DNA of 64,000 bases from Rapana venosa (Eukaryota; Mollusca; Gastropoda; Neogastropoda; Muricidae), in assembly GCA_028751875.1 (NCBI GenBank), contig CM054158.1:15845973-15909972 (forward strand), written 5' to 3'. Shown here piece by piece: positions 34,835-45,325 of this stretch. Numbering within the stretch: the first letter of the stretch is position 1; every line of letters begins with the position of its first letter. The notes beneath the pieces were generated by a model. The model did not search any database and was not told where the DNA came from. It worked only from the letters and a program-made list of their open reading frames with translations. The translations under genes and the position numbers were made by a program.

Positions 34835-35166
34835 CAGAGCAATGCTCACATTTAAGGGAAATAACTAGGGCCGTACTATTGAATGACTGAAAGAATCCTT
34901 AAGACATTTCATTTAGACAACATTAAAAATAACACAAACAAGTAGATAAAATACAAACTAATTTAATAATTAGTTACATCAAAATATTGGAAAATAAACT
35001 TATTTGGATAATATACTAAATATAGAAATATAAATATATCCTAAGCATAATAATGAGAGTTTACATAGAGAGTTGAGAAAACTGAATATATATTGACCAC
35101 AAAGCTAGTAATGGTTTTGCTGTTTCAATCTAAGTTAAGTGTAGCCATGTCTCCACCCAGCTACAT

Positions 35167-35714
35167 ATGCTTGAACAAAAAAAGAAACAATATAATAAGA
35201 CCTTACTTGCAGATATGATGTCATCAATCTTTTCTCAAATCCAGTTCTGGAAAATGTTAAAAAGACATCATTTAGAAAAAGTCAGCCAAAGAATAGTATA
35301 TCAGTTGACAGATGGTTTCAACATGTCAAAACCCTGTTGGAGAAAGACTAATTAGCCAACTCCATGATTACTGATGTTGACAGTGATGGAACTTAAGAAG
35401 ATTTTGATCATCCCATATCTAAAGATGAAATATTAGTGGCACTTTGAAAACGAAAGAGTGAGAAAGCAGCCTGTCCTGATCAAATCATTGGTGAATTGTT
35501 AAAATATGGAGGTGAAAATATTGTGCTTTACCTTCTAAAACTATTCAACAAATTTTTTGATGATGGTCTTTTTCCAGATAGCTGGGCTGAATCTATAATA
35601 CTAATATTGCATAAAAAGGGTGATGTTGATAACCCTAATAACTAAGGGGGATTTTGCTTAGTGACATAAGTAGTAAGATATATGCTACTATTATTAACAA
35701 TAGGTTACAGGAAT
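35167..35714 (+). pseudogene. LINE ORF2 RT, N-terminal part
   Basis: The frame starts in LEQKKKQYNKTLLADMMSSI. After decay it reads KAACPDQIIGELLKYGG near 35,470-35,520 (the K-A-x-G-P-D-type RT entry), then, in the last frame, LLSDISSKIYATIINNRLQE up to 35,714. It is interrupted by RTE copy 2 at the duplicated site, after which reading resumes at 36,658. Confidence 0.75.
35703..35714. repeat. Target-site duplication, left (RTE copy 2)
   Basis: ggttacaggaat; its partner ggttaccggaat at 36,658-36,669 differs at one base. The duplication falls inside RT coding sequence. Confidence 0.85.
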
Positions 35715-36657
35715 CACTTACTTATGCCTCTTGGTTCCTTGGGGAACATAGGGCTGCAACAACATCCCTTCAACAAACTCGGTTTTGGGAGATCCTCTTC
35801 AGCTCAGTCCATGTCATTCCAGCTGCCTTCGAGTCAACACTTCTGCGCCAGGTCTGTTTTGGTCGACCATCCGCTTCCCTAGTGGATTCCAGTCAAGGGC
35901 CTGCCTGGTGACATTTAACGCAGGCTTGCAGAGAGCATGGCCGATCCATCCCCACTTCCTTTGTTTCATAATGGACTCGATTGGGGTTTGTCTGGTCCTG
36001 TCCCGCAGTTGTTTGTTGGAAATGACTTCCGGCCACCTGATGTTGAGGATGTTCCTGAGGCATTTTTTGGTAAAAAAGACTGGAGTTTGTGGGTGTTGGT
36101 TTTGTTACCCGCCAGGTTTCTGAGCCATAAACTTATAAGTAGGTCCGATTTGACATTGGTGCTGTAGATCTGAATCTTGTTTTGAAATGAGAAGGCTGTT
36201 GACCTCCAAAATTGGCCAAAGGGTGTTGAAGGCATGACGGGCTTTGTTGAATGGTCACTTGATGTCTTCATCTGTTCCCCCATCTTTTCTGACGACACTG
36301 CCCAGGTAAATAAACTTGCTGACTTCCTTGATGGTTTCTTGCTGCAGTCGCACTGGGTCATGTGTTTTGTTGTTCACCCTCATGACCTCCGTCTTCCCGA
36401 TGTTGATTTGGAGGTCAGTCTTTTCAGCTTCTTCAGCAACAGACAAAGCTTCTCTTGAGCGTCTTGTTGCCTGTGGGAGAGAAAGCTGATGTTGTCTGTG
36501 AAGTCCAGGTCTTTCAGCTGCTTTATGAGGGTCCACTATCTGCTGGTTCTCCTGCCTGCTGTGGCCTGCCAAATTATTCAGTCAACTACCAACAGGAAGA
36601 TGGTTGTCGACAGCAGACAGCCCTGATGAACACTGGTCTGTACGGAGAAGGGTTCCG
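35715..36657 (-). mobile_element. RTE-like LINE, 5'-truncated copy
   Basis: A 943-bp minus-strand copy of the 3' third of the RTE at 23,923-27,186, truncated at the position matching about 24,866. It starts in the RT after motif A and encodes the segments EKTDLQINIGKTEVM, FIYLGSVVRKDGG, the C-terminus and the 3' tail ending acttatgcctcttgg on plus. Frames are broken. The 5' truncation with target duplication is typical of target-primed reverse transcription. Confidence 0.9.
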
Positions 36658-37285
36658 GGTTACCGGAATGGGTTATGAAAAATATTACAGGTGAGCACCA
36701 AGCTTGTTTTAAGAGAGGATACTCCACTATAGATCATATGTTTACTCTGCTTGCATTTGTACAGAAACAATTTGCTCATAACCGTAAGCTCTACGTAGCA
36801 TGTATTGACTTTGAAAAAGCATTTGATTCTGTTAACAGGAACTTGTTGTGGCCTATTCTCCTGAAAAATGGTGTGAAGGGTAAACTATTACGATGTTTGA
36901 GAGCCATGTATCAGAATGTCAGAAGCAGATTAAGATGTGGAACTAAAATGACTGACATAGTATACTGTACCACTGGTGTTAAACAGGGTAATGTATGTAG
37001 CCCCTTATTGTTTTCTGTTTTTACCAATGAGTTAGCCAGAGACGTTATCAATAATGGTAAACATGGTGCCACTTTCCCCAAAGATTTCTCAGATAAGTTT
37101 ATTCTTCTGCGTGCTGATGATGTTATCCTGCTATCTCAGAGTTGTTTTATCTTCTGCTTGCTGATGATGTTATCCTGCTATCTGAAACAGTTGTAGGCTT
37201 ACAAAAGCAGTTAAACAGCTTAAACAGTGCTGCAACATCACTTGATCTTAAGGTGAATCTGAGTAAGAGTAATATCATTATATTT
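36658..37285 (+). pseudogene. LINE ORF2 RT, catalytic part
   Basis: The frame reads GEHQACFKRGYSTIDHMF, VACIDFEKAFDSVNRNLLW (motif A), TGVKQGNVCSPLLFSVF (motif B), then ADDVILLS (motif C). Motif C is encoded twice, at about 37,104-37,136 and 37,151-37,183, by a 47-bp tandem duplication that shifts the frame. After it the reading continues LQKQLNSLNSAATSLDLKVN in the second frame to the SINE insertion. All catalytic acids are encoded but the duplication breaks the protein. Confidence 0.85.
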
Positions 37286-37475
37286 ATTTATTTATTCTTT
37301 TATATCGAGGATAATGGAATAAGCACTTATGTGCTTTTTTACATCCAGTCCCCGTGAGTATGCGTTTTTGTAAATTCTGTCATCTGTTTCCACCAGCACA
37401 CAATGGCCTACTCTTATGAAAAGCGGAACAGGAATTAACGTGTGCGCAAGTTGTATTAAAAAAAAGGTGGCTATT
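37285..37475 (-). mobile_element. SINE family 1 fragment in LINE RT
   Basis: On minus the words acgcttatt..., ccagcacacaatggcctac (plus), ccgcttttcata and the 3' gcacataagtgcttattcc occur in SINE-1 order. ATTT repeats at 37,278-37,295 are its 3' side. It splits the connection between the RT fingers-palm and thumb of the host LINE, whose reading resumes as KGGYLAAHEKLLYNGN. Confidence 0.8.
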
Positions 37476-38627
37476 TAGCTGCTCATGAAAAATTGTTGTA
37501 CAATGGAAATATTATGTCTGTGATAAATGTATATCAATATTTAGGATTCTCTTTTTCTACTAAGCTTAGTTTCACAACTGCATGTAAAGATCTGGCAAGT
37601 CAGGGTAAACAAAGCTTGTTATTTGTGGTGAAAAAACTACGAATATTGAATAATAACTCTTTTGACTTGTTCATTAAGATATTTGATGCATAAATACAAC
37701 CCACTGTGTTATATGTGAAGAAATTTGGGGCTTGGATGCAGCTGTAACACATTGTGAATCAGTGCACCTCTTTGCTTTAAAGCAGTTTTTAGGCTTAGAT
37801 AGATGTACACCTAATGATCTTGTTTATAGCAAAACTAAAAGATATCCTGTCTTTGTTAATGCGGCTGTAAGCTGTGTTAGATATTGGATTAAGATTCTGC
37901 ATATGAATGAGAGCAGGCTACCTTTTAAATCCTACAAGATGCTAATATGATCTAGATGTCAAAGGGAAAAACAACTGGGCAACACAAATACGTACCTAGT
38001 TTATTTGAACTCAAGTTTGGATTTGTTTGGCTCAATCAAGGAGTTGGAAAGTGTAGAGAGTTTATTAATGCTTTCAGGCACAGATTGATTGACTGCCAAT
38101 GGCAGCAATGGAGTGATCATTTACAAAACAGTGAAAGATTTCAAATGTACAGACAATTTATAAGTTTGCATGATGTCAAACCTTATCTAAAACTTGATGT
38201 GGATATACATTTGAAAAGACTTATGTCTAAGTTTAGACTTGGTGTATCAGATATAAATGTTCATAAATTCAGATACAGAGAACATGATATTGACGACCTC
38301 AGGCTGCTATGCCCATTATGTAAGCAAACACTGGAGGATGAAGTACATTTTGTGTTGTGCTGTCTAGTATTAGAGGATGTTAGGCAGAACTACATCCCTG
38401 TTAAATATAGTAGACAGCCTAATTTATTTAGACTCTGTTTACTCTTGGAATCAAGTCATCATGAGGTTGTGCGCAGCCTCACTTTATATTTAATAATAAT
38501 GATAATAATGTATGGAATTTATATAGCACTGAATGTTGTAAAGCAACAAATCAAAGCGCTCAAGGCAATTATATATTTAGGTATATTGTGTAAAGCTTTC
38601 AGAATAAGAGATATATTGTTATCCTAA
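37476..38627 (+). pseudogene. LINE ORF2 thumb and C-terminal zinc-type motif
   Basis: After the SINE the frames read VINVYQYLGFSFSTKLSFTT, KQSLLFVVKKLRIL, then (37,732-37,950) FALKQFLGLDRCTPNDLVY and VNAAVSCVRYWIKILHMNE. The last frame (37,956-38,627) reads CQWQQWSDHL and CPLCKQTLEDEVHFVLCC, a C-x2-C...H-x4-C knuckle usual near LINE C-termini. Residues past 38,492 come from an inserted tail piece. There are at least three stops or shifts. Confidence 0.75.
38493..38571 (-). mobile_element. 79-bp LINE/SINE tail insertion
   Basis: Flanked by tatattta at 38,485-38,492 and 38,572-38,579, this piece is only the terminal tail shared by the CR1-like LINE and SINE-1 (reverse of gctttacaacattcagtgct...) plus AAT repeats. 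It is the shortest insertion in the window. Confidence 0.75.
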
Positions 38628-38785
38628 GTCATATTTTTTTAGCCGACTTTTTGCTATACAGTAACATGTTGTCATTACTATTGTTTTTACCCCCACCAAA
38701 ATACTAAGCAGTTGGTCAACCCCCTTCATGTATGGGCCAATGGCCTTTTTGTGAATAAATCATTGAGTTTGAGTTCGAGTTCACA

Positions 38786-38794
38786 TGTGGACTA
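38786..38794. repeat. Target-site duplication, right (composite LINE)
   Basis: tgtggacta, the copy of 29,496-29,504. The CR1 reading continues directly after it. Confidence 0.85.
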
Positions 38795-39220
38795 TCGCAA
38801 TTCTCTTTTGGCTGGTCTGCCAGCATTATCTATGTACTCCCTTCAACGTATACAAAACTCTGCAGCCCAACTAGTCCTCAGAAAGAAAATCTAAACACTT
38901 TATCCCTCTCTTGAAATCTCTCCTCTGGTTGCCTGTGCCACAGAGAGTAAATTATAAGATCAGTACCCTCTGTTACAAATGTCTCACCCAACAGCACCCT
39001 CCTACCTCTGTGAATGTCTTCACCTGCACACTCCTTCTTGTCCCCTCAACTCTGCTGCAGATACCTTGTGCTTAGAAATACCTAGATTTAACCAATCTAC
39101 TATTGGTGGTTGCTCTTTCTCTGTTTCTGGTTCATTGATCTGGAACAACCTTCCTCTCTCTCTTCAACAAAAGCCTACTTATGACACACTTAAATCTAGC
39201 CTCAAGACATATTTATTTTA
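38795..39220 (+). pseudogene. CR1-like ORF2 C-terminus
   Basis: Reads RNSLLAGLPALSMYSLQRIQ and NSAAQLVLRK, a stop, then PSYLCECLHLHTPSCPLNSA and FSVSGSLIWNNLPLSLQQKP, ending LKSSLKTYLF. This is the standard C-terminal domain of CR1/L2 proteins. It completes the element that starts near 23.4 kb. The 3' UTR with a GT/G tract follows to 39,490. Confidence 0.85.
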
Positions 39221-39310
39221 AACCTAAGTTTTTTCCCTCCCCTTTCATCTCAAAACTGTCCCTGCCTTCAACAGCCAAAATCCCATTACCCTGCCAAAGC
39301 AAATAACCTG

Positions 39311-39380
39311 TTGTGTGTGTGTGGGGGGGGGGGGGGGGGGGGGCCCCATGGGTGGGTGTTTGGGCAAGTGTGTGTGTGTG
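39311..39380. repeat. GT microsatellite with 21-G run
   Basis: GT units, a run of 21 G (39,323-39,343), then more GT. It is the variable tract of the CR1-like 3' UTR, which in other copies is CA/GT only. Confidence 0.9.
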
Positions 39381-39504
39381 TTGGTGTGTACATGTGTACA
39401 TTTGATTTTTTTAAACTATCAATAGTTATTGGCTGCATGACTCTGTAAGAATATGTTGAATGCAAGCCCTCTGATTTGTCTTTGCAAGACATAGCCTATA
39501 AAAA

Positions 39505-39612
39505 TTCCATGTATCATTATTATTATTATTTCTATTATTATTATTGTTGTTGTTACTATGATGATGATGATGATGATGATGATTACTCTTGTTGTTGTTG
39601 TTGTTGTTGATG
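39505..39612. repeat. (ATT)n, (GAT)n and (GTT)n microsatellites
   Basis: ATT repeats end the CR1-like element. They are followed by GAT units (39,560-39,583) and GTT units (39,588-39,608). Confidence 0.9.
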
Positions 39613-39945
39613 TGTATGTGTTTGATTGTGTGTTGGTTAAAGTTGGGAAGTAATTCAGTAGAAGGGAGTTATTTTATTTTGTAATACTTGCAAATGGTTC
39701 CTATTTGGAAATGTGTGCAGAGAGCACAAAACACCATGAAACTTAGAATGCTATTGTGATTTGAGCAGTTTAATTTGGGACATTGTCTTTTGTTTGTACC
39801 ACCTTTAGTTTTCTAAGAATTTAACGTCAATAAAATCTTGTCAATTGCCATTTCATATTTTGTCCTTTTTCTTTTGTATGAGAGAATCCCAGCCCAAAAT
39901 CTTTTTATGTACCCAGTGAAAGGATAGAGAGCCTGGGTTACATAA
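39610..39945 (+). repeat. LTR-like repeat, 3' half
   Basis: This matches, in clean form, the distorted 41,845-42,190 (gcagagagcacaaaacacc, aagaatttaacgtcaa, cccagtgaaagg). It contains a polyadenylation-like caataaaatc near 39,829 and ends gggttaca, as an LTR 3' end might. No second flanking LTR in the same form was found. Confidence 0.55.
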
Positions 39946-40008
39946 CAGTAACACCCAATAAGGGACAAAATGTTCTTTTAAAAATGGCACAGGCTAAAGA
40001 GGTCTAAA

Positions 40009-40302
40009 ATGGCTGGTGGTGTAAAAACAGCTAGAGATGGTATAAACATAGACCATGTCCCAGTCAGCTACTTGAGAAATGACAAACAGATAGGGACAGA
40101 GAAGGCCGAGGACAATGACAAAATCACAAAGCTTAGTCGCATGCTCCAAGACATCATGGCAAAGTTGGAAGCAAAGAACAAAGAACTACAGCAAGAACTG
40201 ACCAAATACAAGGGTAACAGAAGACCATGCCGGGGCAACATCTCCACAAGTCAGCAGGCTGAAAACATTGATCATAAACATTGTTTTTTTTCTTTTCATT
40301 GA
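40009..40302 (+). CDS. 97-residue open frame with coiled coil, unknown
   Basis: The frame starts MAGGVKTARDGINIDHVP and has a charged heptad segment, KITKLSRMLQDIMAKLEAKN onward to ELTKYK. Its 5' side is the end of the LTR-like repeat 64 bases upstream, which suggests a gag-like start of an LTR element cut short. Its end runs into the distorted block at 40,305, so its true length is unknown. A host gene is not excluded. Confidence 0.3.
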   Translation: MAGGVKTARDGINIDHVPVSYLRNDKQIGTEKAEDNDKITKLSRMLQDIMAKLEAKNKELQQELTKYKGNRRPCRGNISTSQQAENIDHKHCFFSFH

Positions 40303-41589
40303 ATTTATAGTTTTTATTTGGTTCTCCCGGGAAAATCTTTTTTTTTTTCCCATTGCAAAAAATATAAACTTTTTTTCGGGGGGGAATTTTGTAACACCCC
40401 AAAAAAATTTGGGTCCAAAAAAGGGGGAAAAAATTTAAGGGGCAACCAAAAAAAAGGGACACCTGTGCCCAAAAGGGCACCCACTCCTTTAAAATTTAAA
40501 ACCTCAAAAAAAAAAATAGTAAAAAAATCTGTTATCTGTTCTAAGAAAAACCCCAAAAAAAAAAAGGAAGTTAGTTTTTTTTTTGGTATTTTGGGAAATG
40601 GGTTTAAAAAAGTATTTTTTAGTTGTTTTAAAAATTTGGGATAAATTTTTAGAAGTTTTTTAAAAAGTAAAGGAAGAAGGGGGGGGAATCTAAACATTTT
40701 TCCGAAATTTCCCTGTCAACTTGAGACATCTGGTATTCCCCACTGATCATGAAGAGTTGACATTTCACCAGCTAAGACGGGCCCTTAAATAGTTGGTCAC
40801 GGGCAGCATGTGTTGTTCCCCAAAGGGGTTGGGGCTATAATACTGTTCTTTTTTTTTTTACCCAAATTTCCCCTTTTCTTTTTTATTGGTTTTTAATTAT
40901 TGGGATTAATTTGTTGTTTATGTGTTTACTAAAATTTTTTAAAGGGAAATATTAGCATTTGGGAAGAAGAGGGTTTTGAGATGTTTCCTGAATTTAAACC
41001 CTAGGTAAAAGTAAAATGTAAAGATTAGAAATGAAATTAAAGTTTTAAGTTTTTCCCTAGCTATAAATTTTTTTTAGTTGTTGCCCCAAAACCCACATTT
41101 TTTTAAATTGTAAAGAAAAAATTACAGACTGGGGGTTGGGTTAGGGGTTTTGTAAATTTTAAAAAAGGGTTTAAATTTTTATCTGACATAATTTCCCAGA
41201 ATTTCAAAGATGGAAAGCCCCCAATTACGAAACATGTATTTATACTGATAGTATCGATTTTTAAATTTTGGGTTTTGTGCCTTTTAGTGGGGGTTTGGGG
41301 TTATGAGTGATATTTTGGGAAAGGTTTTTCCCCACAAACATTTTTTTTTTGTAATTTTGTTAAAATTTTGTGCGGAAGAAGGGTTTAAGGAAACGTGTTC
41401 TAAGGGAAGGGGACAAGGGGGTTTCCCCAAAGGGGGAAACTTTTTTGGTATTTTTTTAACTCATCTTTTTACCAACCAAGCAAAGATTTTTAAAAAGGGT
41501 TTTTGGCAGGCATTTTGTCGAAAAACAAGGCAGTCCAAAATTTTATTTTAAAAGCTGGGGATTTATTCAGTTGACAAGACAAAAACACA

Positions 41590-42195
41590 TAAGTATTTTT
41601 ATGCTACTCACCCAAATTTGTGGTAATTGTGCAAAAAATTGACATGCATACAAGGGGAACATAACACCTGGGAGTAAAATTTCCCCTCATTCTAGCCACT
41701 AATGAACAAAATTTTCAGGGTTCCCAAAAACTAAAATTTTTTTAGTTTGGGCTGAAGTACCCATCATTAATTAATTTTTGGGCTGTGCTTCCCAGTAGGT
41801 TTTTTTTAGCCCACACTCCTCACCTTGGAATTGTTGTGTATGCTTGTTTGTGTGGTTTTGGGTTAAAAATTGGAAAATTCAGTAGAAACCAGTTTTTTTA
41901 TTTTTTTAATATTTTTTAAAAGGGTTCCCCATTTGGAAAAGTTGCAGAGAGCACAAAAAACCATGAAAAACCCAGAATTTCGTTTTTGATTTGAGGGAGT
42001 TTTATTTGGGGCATTGTTTTTTGGTTTTAAACCCCCTTTTGTTTTTTCCCAAGAATTTAACGTCAAAAGGAAAAATTGTTTAATTTGGCCCCTTTTTAAA
42101 ATTTTTTCCTTTTTCTTTTGTAAAAAGAATCAAACCCAAAATCTTTTTAAAGTAAACCCAGTGAAAGGGTTTCAGACCTTTGGTTACACATTTTG
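41590..42195 (+). repeat. LTR-like repeat, complete unit, distorted
   Basis: It joins the half seen at 22,745-22,960 to the half seen at 39,610-39,945 and ends ggttaca. A PBS-like stretch (ttttgccaaaacccgacg) follows at once, as after a 5' LTR. The corrupted bases prevent checking of the start dinucleotide or of a partner LTR. Confidence 0.5.
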
Positions 42196-44689
42196 CCAAA
42201 ACCCGACGTAAAACCCTCCCGCAAGAAACCCACCATTCAAGAAACCCTCCCTGTAAGGAAACCTCCTAAATAAAGTGAAAACACAAGCCAAAAAGGGTAT
42301 CACAGAATAAAAACGGGGTTTTAGAGCAAACAAGCACAACAAAGCAAATTTTTTTAATTTGGGAAAACTCCCCTTTGGGAAACACCTGCAACACCAGCAA
42401 GAAACTTTTCCAAAGGGCTTTTGGGCTTCATCAAGGGATTAGACAGAGTTACGCACACAAACTTTGGGCAACCATGGGGGCTGTACAACATCAATGCCAA
42501 CTTGATCAGAACAAAATGCCTCTAAAAAGAAACAACCCCGTGTTGTGTCTAAAGACAAAAACAAAAAGAGCACAGTCCTGAACCACAACTGGGTACACCA
42601 CTGATTCCCCGCTCTTTCCCCCACCCTCTTCAAAATCTGAGAGAAATAAAGGCCCCTCCCCCACTTAAAAATCATGAGGGGAAAGTTTTTTCCGATGATA
42701 TTAAAGGCCTAGCTGAAAAAAAAGCAAAAAAGCTGGTCAACTTTTATAAAACACCTTGATGAGGCATCTTCGACATAATTTTGGCATGCAGAAATGGTGC
42801 AAAAAAAACCCCTTGTTAAATTTAAAAAAGGGGCCCATGGCACTAGCACTGCTTTTAAAAATTTGGGGGGGACAAAAAAATAAGTTCAGCCCGGTTCCCA
42901 TAGGTTTTACATTTTGGGGAGAAATAATGTTAGATGGGGGGTTTAAAAAGTCTCTCCAGGTTAGAAAAAAACCATGGCTGCAATGAAAAAACAAAAAGCC
43001 CTTGGAATGAAAAAAGAACTTGGCCTTTGGGTTTTTAAAGGTCAAGCTGAAGTTTTCTTTGTCAGGGTTCATATTTGTTTTGAATGTGAAAACTTTGAAC
43101 CAAAAGGGGAAGACTTTGAAAGAAAGTTAAGGAACAGCAATTTTGTGTTTTCCAAAAAATTTTTGGGTATTTCGTACAATGAAACAAAATAACAAAGGAA
43201 TTAAAAAATCAAATTGAAAATAAAATTAAAAGTAAAGGTCAAGTAAAAAAACCCTTTAATCACCCCACGAAGGGCAAAAAACAATACGGGAAAAGTAAAA
43301 TTGATCTTTACAAAATCATGACCCCAAAAAAAAACCCAAAAAAGCTATATTTCACATTGTTTAAAAACTTTCCCAAAGATAACTTCCAAAAACACACAAA
43401 ACCACAAAATGCACGCACACTCACACATTTATACACAAAAACCCCAAATGTGGGAAATTGTTAGTTGAAAGGGAAATTTTGGACTAAAAAAGAAAAACAA
43501 ATAAAAACAAGAAAAAAATCTTTAAAAGGGCCCAAAATAAAACATTTACTTTTTTTTTAAAAAAAACTTGCGCCCACACACCCCATTTCTAAAGTCAATT
43601 TTAATGCTATTGGGGTTTTTGAAGTGGAAAAAAGGTCAAAAAAAAAAGCTATTACAATGCAACCACAGGTACTTTTTCTACCTTAAAAGGCGGGAAACAC
43701 CCCCACCCCACATTTTTACCCACCTAACTCACGTGGCTTGCTTACTTTGATAATGTACAAGCGGGAACACAATGTTTGCACCAGGGAACAGTGCCCAATC
43801 AGGCAAGTATTTCAGAAAAATGTAAAATTTGGGGTAGTTGGTTTTTACTGTGAATTCGGGTTTTTTGGAAGGACTATTCCCCATGTTTTTTATGTGTTTT
43901 GCTGTTGGGGCAAAAAAAAAGAGCGTCCTGAAGGCAGTTTAAAAATTCAGAAAAAAATCCCCGGGAAAGAGACACCCAAAAAATGGCCTCGTTTTGGCTA
44001 CAGAAAAAAAATGAGATTCTTTTGTTCTTCTGGGGTTATTTTTTTTTTTTTTTAAAAAGCAGATTTTCAAAATTTTTTTGGAAAGGGGATTTTTCTCTTT
44101 TTTTAAAACCCACAAAGGGTTATTGTACTGAAAACAAAAGGGAAAAACTTAGAACATTTCTTTGTAAGATTTTTTAAAACAAAGAAAAGAATTTTCCCGT
44201 GAACAACAACAAAAAAGGGTTAAGCTTCCTTAAAAAAATTACCCACTTCACTTTTTAAACAATAGCCTCGTGTCAGGGACCCAGTTTAACTCACACAAAA
44301 GTCATTTCCCTAGATACTTTTATTTCGAAATGATTTAAAAATTTTCTTGGTTATGGAAAAAAATGGGCCCTTTTTCCCAGAGGTGTCCCCTCACCCGATT
44401 TCTGAAATAAATAGGAAATTTTTTAAACTTTTAAAAAACTTTTTTGCTCAGATGGCCTCACAAATTGGGGCCCTATGGCTGGGGTGAACATTTTGATCAG
44501 GCAACTTTTTAAACGGGCCAAAGGGGTGGGTTGGTGGGTTTAAAAGGGTTGGGGGTTTATCCTTGTTAAACTCATCAAATTCGGGAATTTAAGCCCAAAT
44601 TTTTTTTAAAATGGAATTAAAATTTTCTCTTTTGATTTTTGCTTTTTACTTTTTTATAGCGTAAAGCTTTTAGTGTCATCATCATCATC

Positions 44690-45000
44690 TTTCATAAACC
44701 CATTAAAACCCAGGGGTTGTGTGGGCAGCCCCAAAGCGCTTCCACCCCTTGCCTTTTTCCGGGGGCAACTAGTCATGTTCCCCCAAAAGGTGCTGAAACC
44801 CTTTAATTCTCACTTTTACAGCCCTTTCCTCCACTTGCTTTTGGTTTTCCTTTTTTCTCCTTTTTTTTGGGGTCCAGTGCAATGCTTTTAGTGTTTGTTG
44901 TGGGTTTTTCGGAGGATGTGCCCAACCCACTTCCCCCATTTTCTGGTGAGGGGGGGTTTTCCCGGGTCCTCTTGCCTAATCTCCGTAGTAGGTTTTTCAT
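44690..45000 (-). mobile_element. LINE ORF2 C-terminus (RTE-like), distorted
   Basis: On minus the frame 45,000-44,800 and its neighbour read KWGKWVGHILRK and KKGEKRKTKSKWRKGCKSEN. This resembles the W-x-GH-hydrophobic-LR and GKR-x-x-GRP-x-x-TWRR signatures that end many RTE-type proteins. A GAT/ATC microsatellite (44,682-44,693) follows as the 3' tail. Confidence 0.55.
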
Positions 45001-45124
45001 TTAGATTTGTGGGTTTGGCTAAAACTTTTTTCCCTGAACGGAAGGAGTCTTGTTTTGCTGTGGGTAAAAAAACCCCCCAAAAAATGTTTTGTGTGAGGCT
45101 TTTTCCTGAAGCTTTAAAGGTGAA

Positions 45125-45325
45125 AAATGAGAAGTCCCTTATTTACGAACGCACGCAAAAACTTCTTGGCAACGAAAAATTTGTTCTGCTGTTCGTAAGG
45201 TTAGGCCATTTTTTGTCCCCGGGGGAACAGATGACATTTAAAAAACTGCATACAGAGGGGGTTTGGATTTTAAAAAAGCACAAAAGGTTTATTCTATTAT
45301 TTCGATATAAAAAAATTTAAAATTA
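45125..45325 (+). mobile_element. SINE family 1, distorted
   Basis: SINE-1 order is kept: gcacgcaaaaacttcttgg, gttaggccatttt, gaacagatgacat, tggattttaaaaaagcac, ttattctattatttcgat. Confidence 0.65.

Larger units (their letters stand above)
29505..38785 (+). mobile_element. 2A-bearing LINE with nested insertions
   Basis: Between the two 9-bp duplications lies a plus-strand LINE: a 5' leader, a 2A-type peptide (29,825-29,851), ORF1 with coiled coil, ORF2 endonuclease (31,289-32,400), RT (35,167-37,260) and a cysteine/histidine C-terminus (to 38,480). The 3' end is a polyadenylation-like gaataaatcattgag followed by TTGAG-like words. Insertions within it are a SINE (30,724-31,166), a large insert (about 32,528-35,166), an RTE copy (35,715-36,657), a SINE (37,285-37,475) and a 79-bp tail piece (38,493-38,571). 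The clade is not certain. ORF1 resembles the L1-type RNA-binding protein. Confidence 0.8.
23400..39545 (+). mobile_element. CR1-like LINE split by two large insertions
   Basis: Three pieces form one element: 23,400-23,922, 27,202-29,504 and 38,795-39,545. Removing the insertions at 23,923-27,201 and 29,505-38,794 (one duplicated target each) rejoins coherent reading: the endonuclease start continues, and a valine-aspartate-tyrosine codon run continues into RNSLLAGLP. ORF2 order is endonuclease, RT, then C-terminus, followed by a 3' UTR with a GT/G tract and a tail, aaaaattccatgtatc, plus ATT repeats. Net length of about 3.5 kb suits CR1/L2 elements. The 5' boundary is a guess. All three parts carry stops; the copy is inactive. 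Confidence 0.8.
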
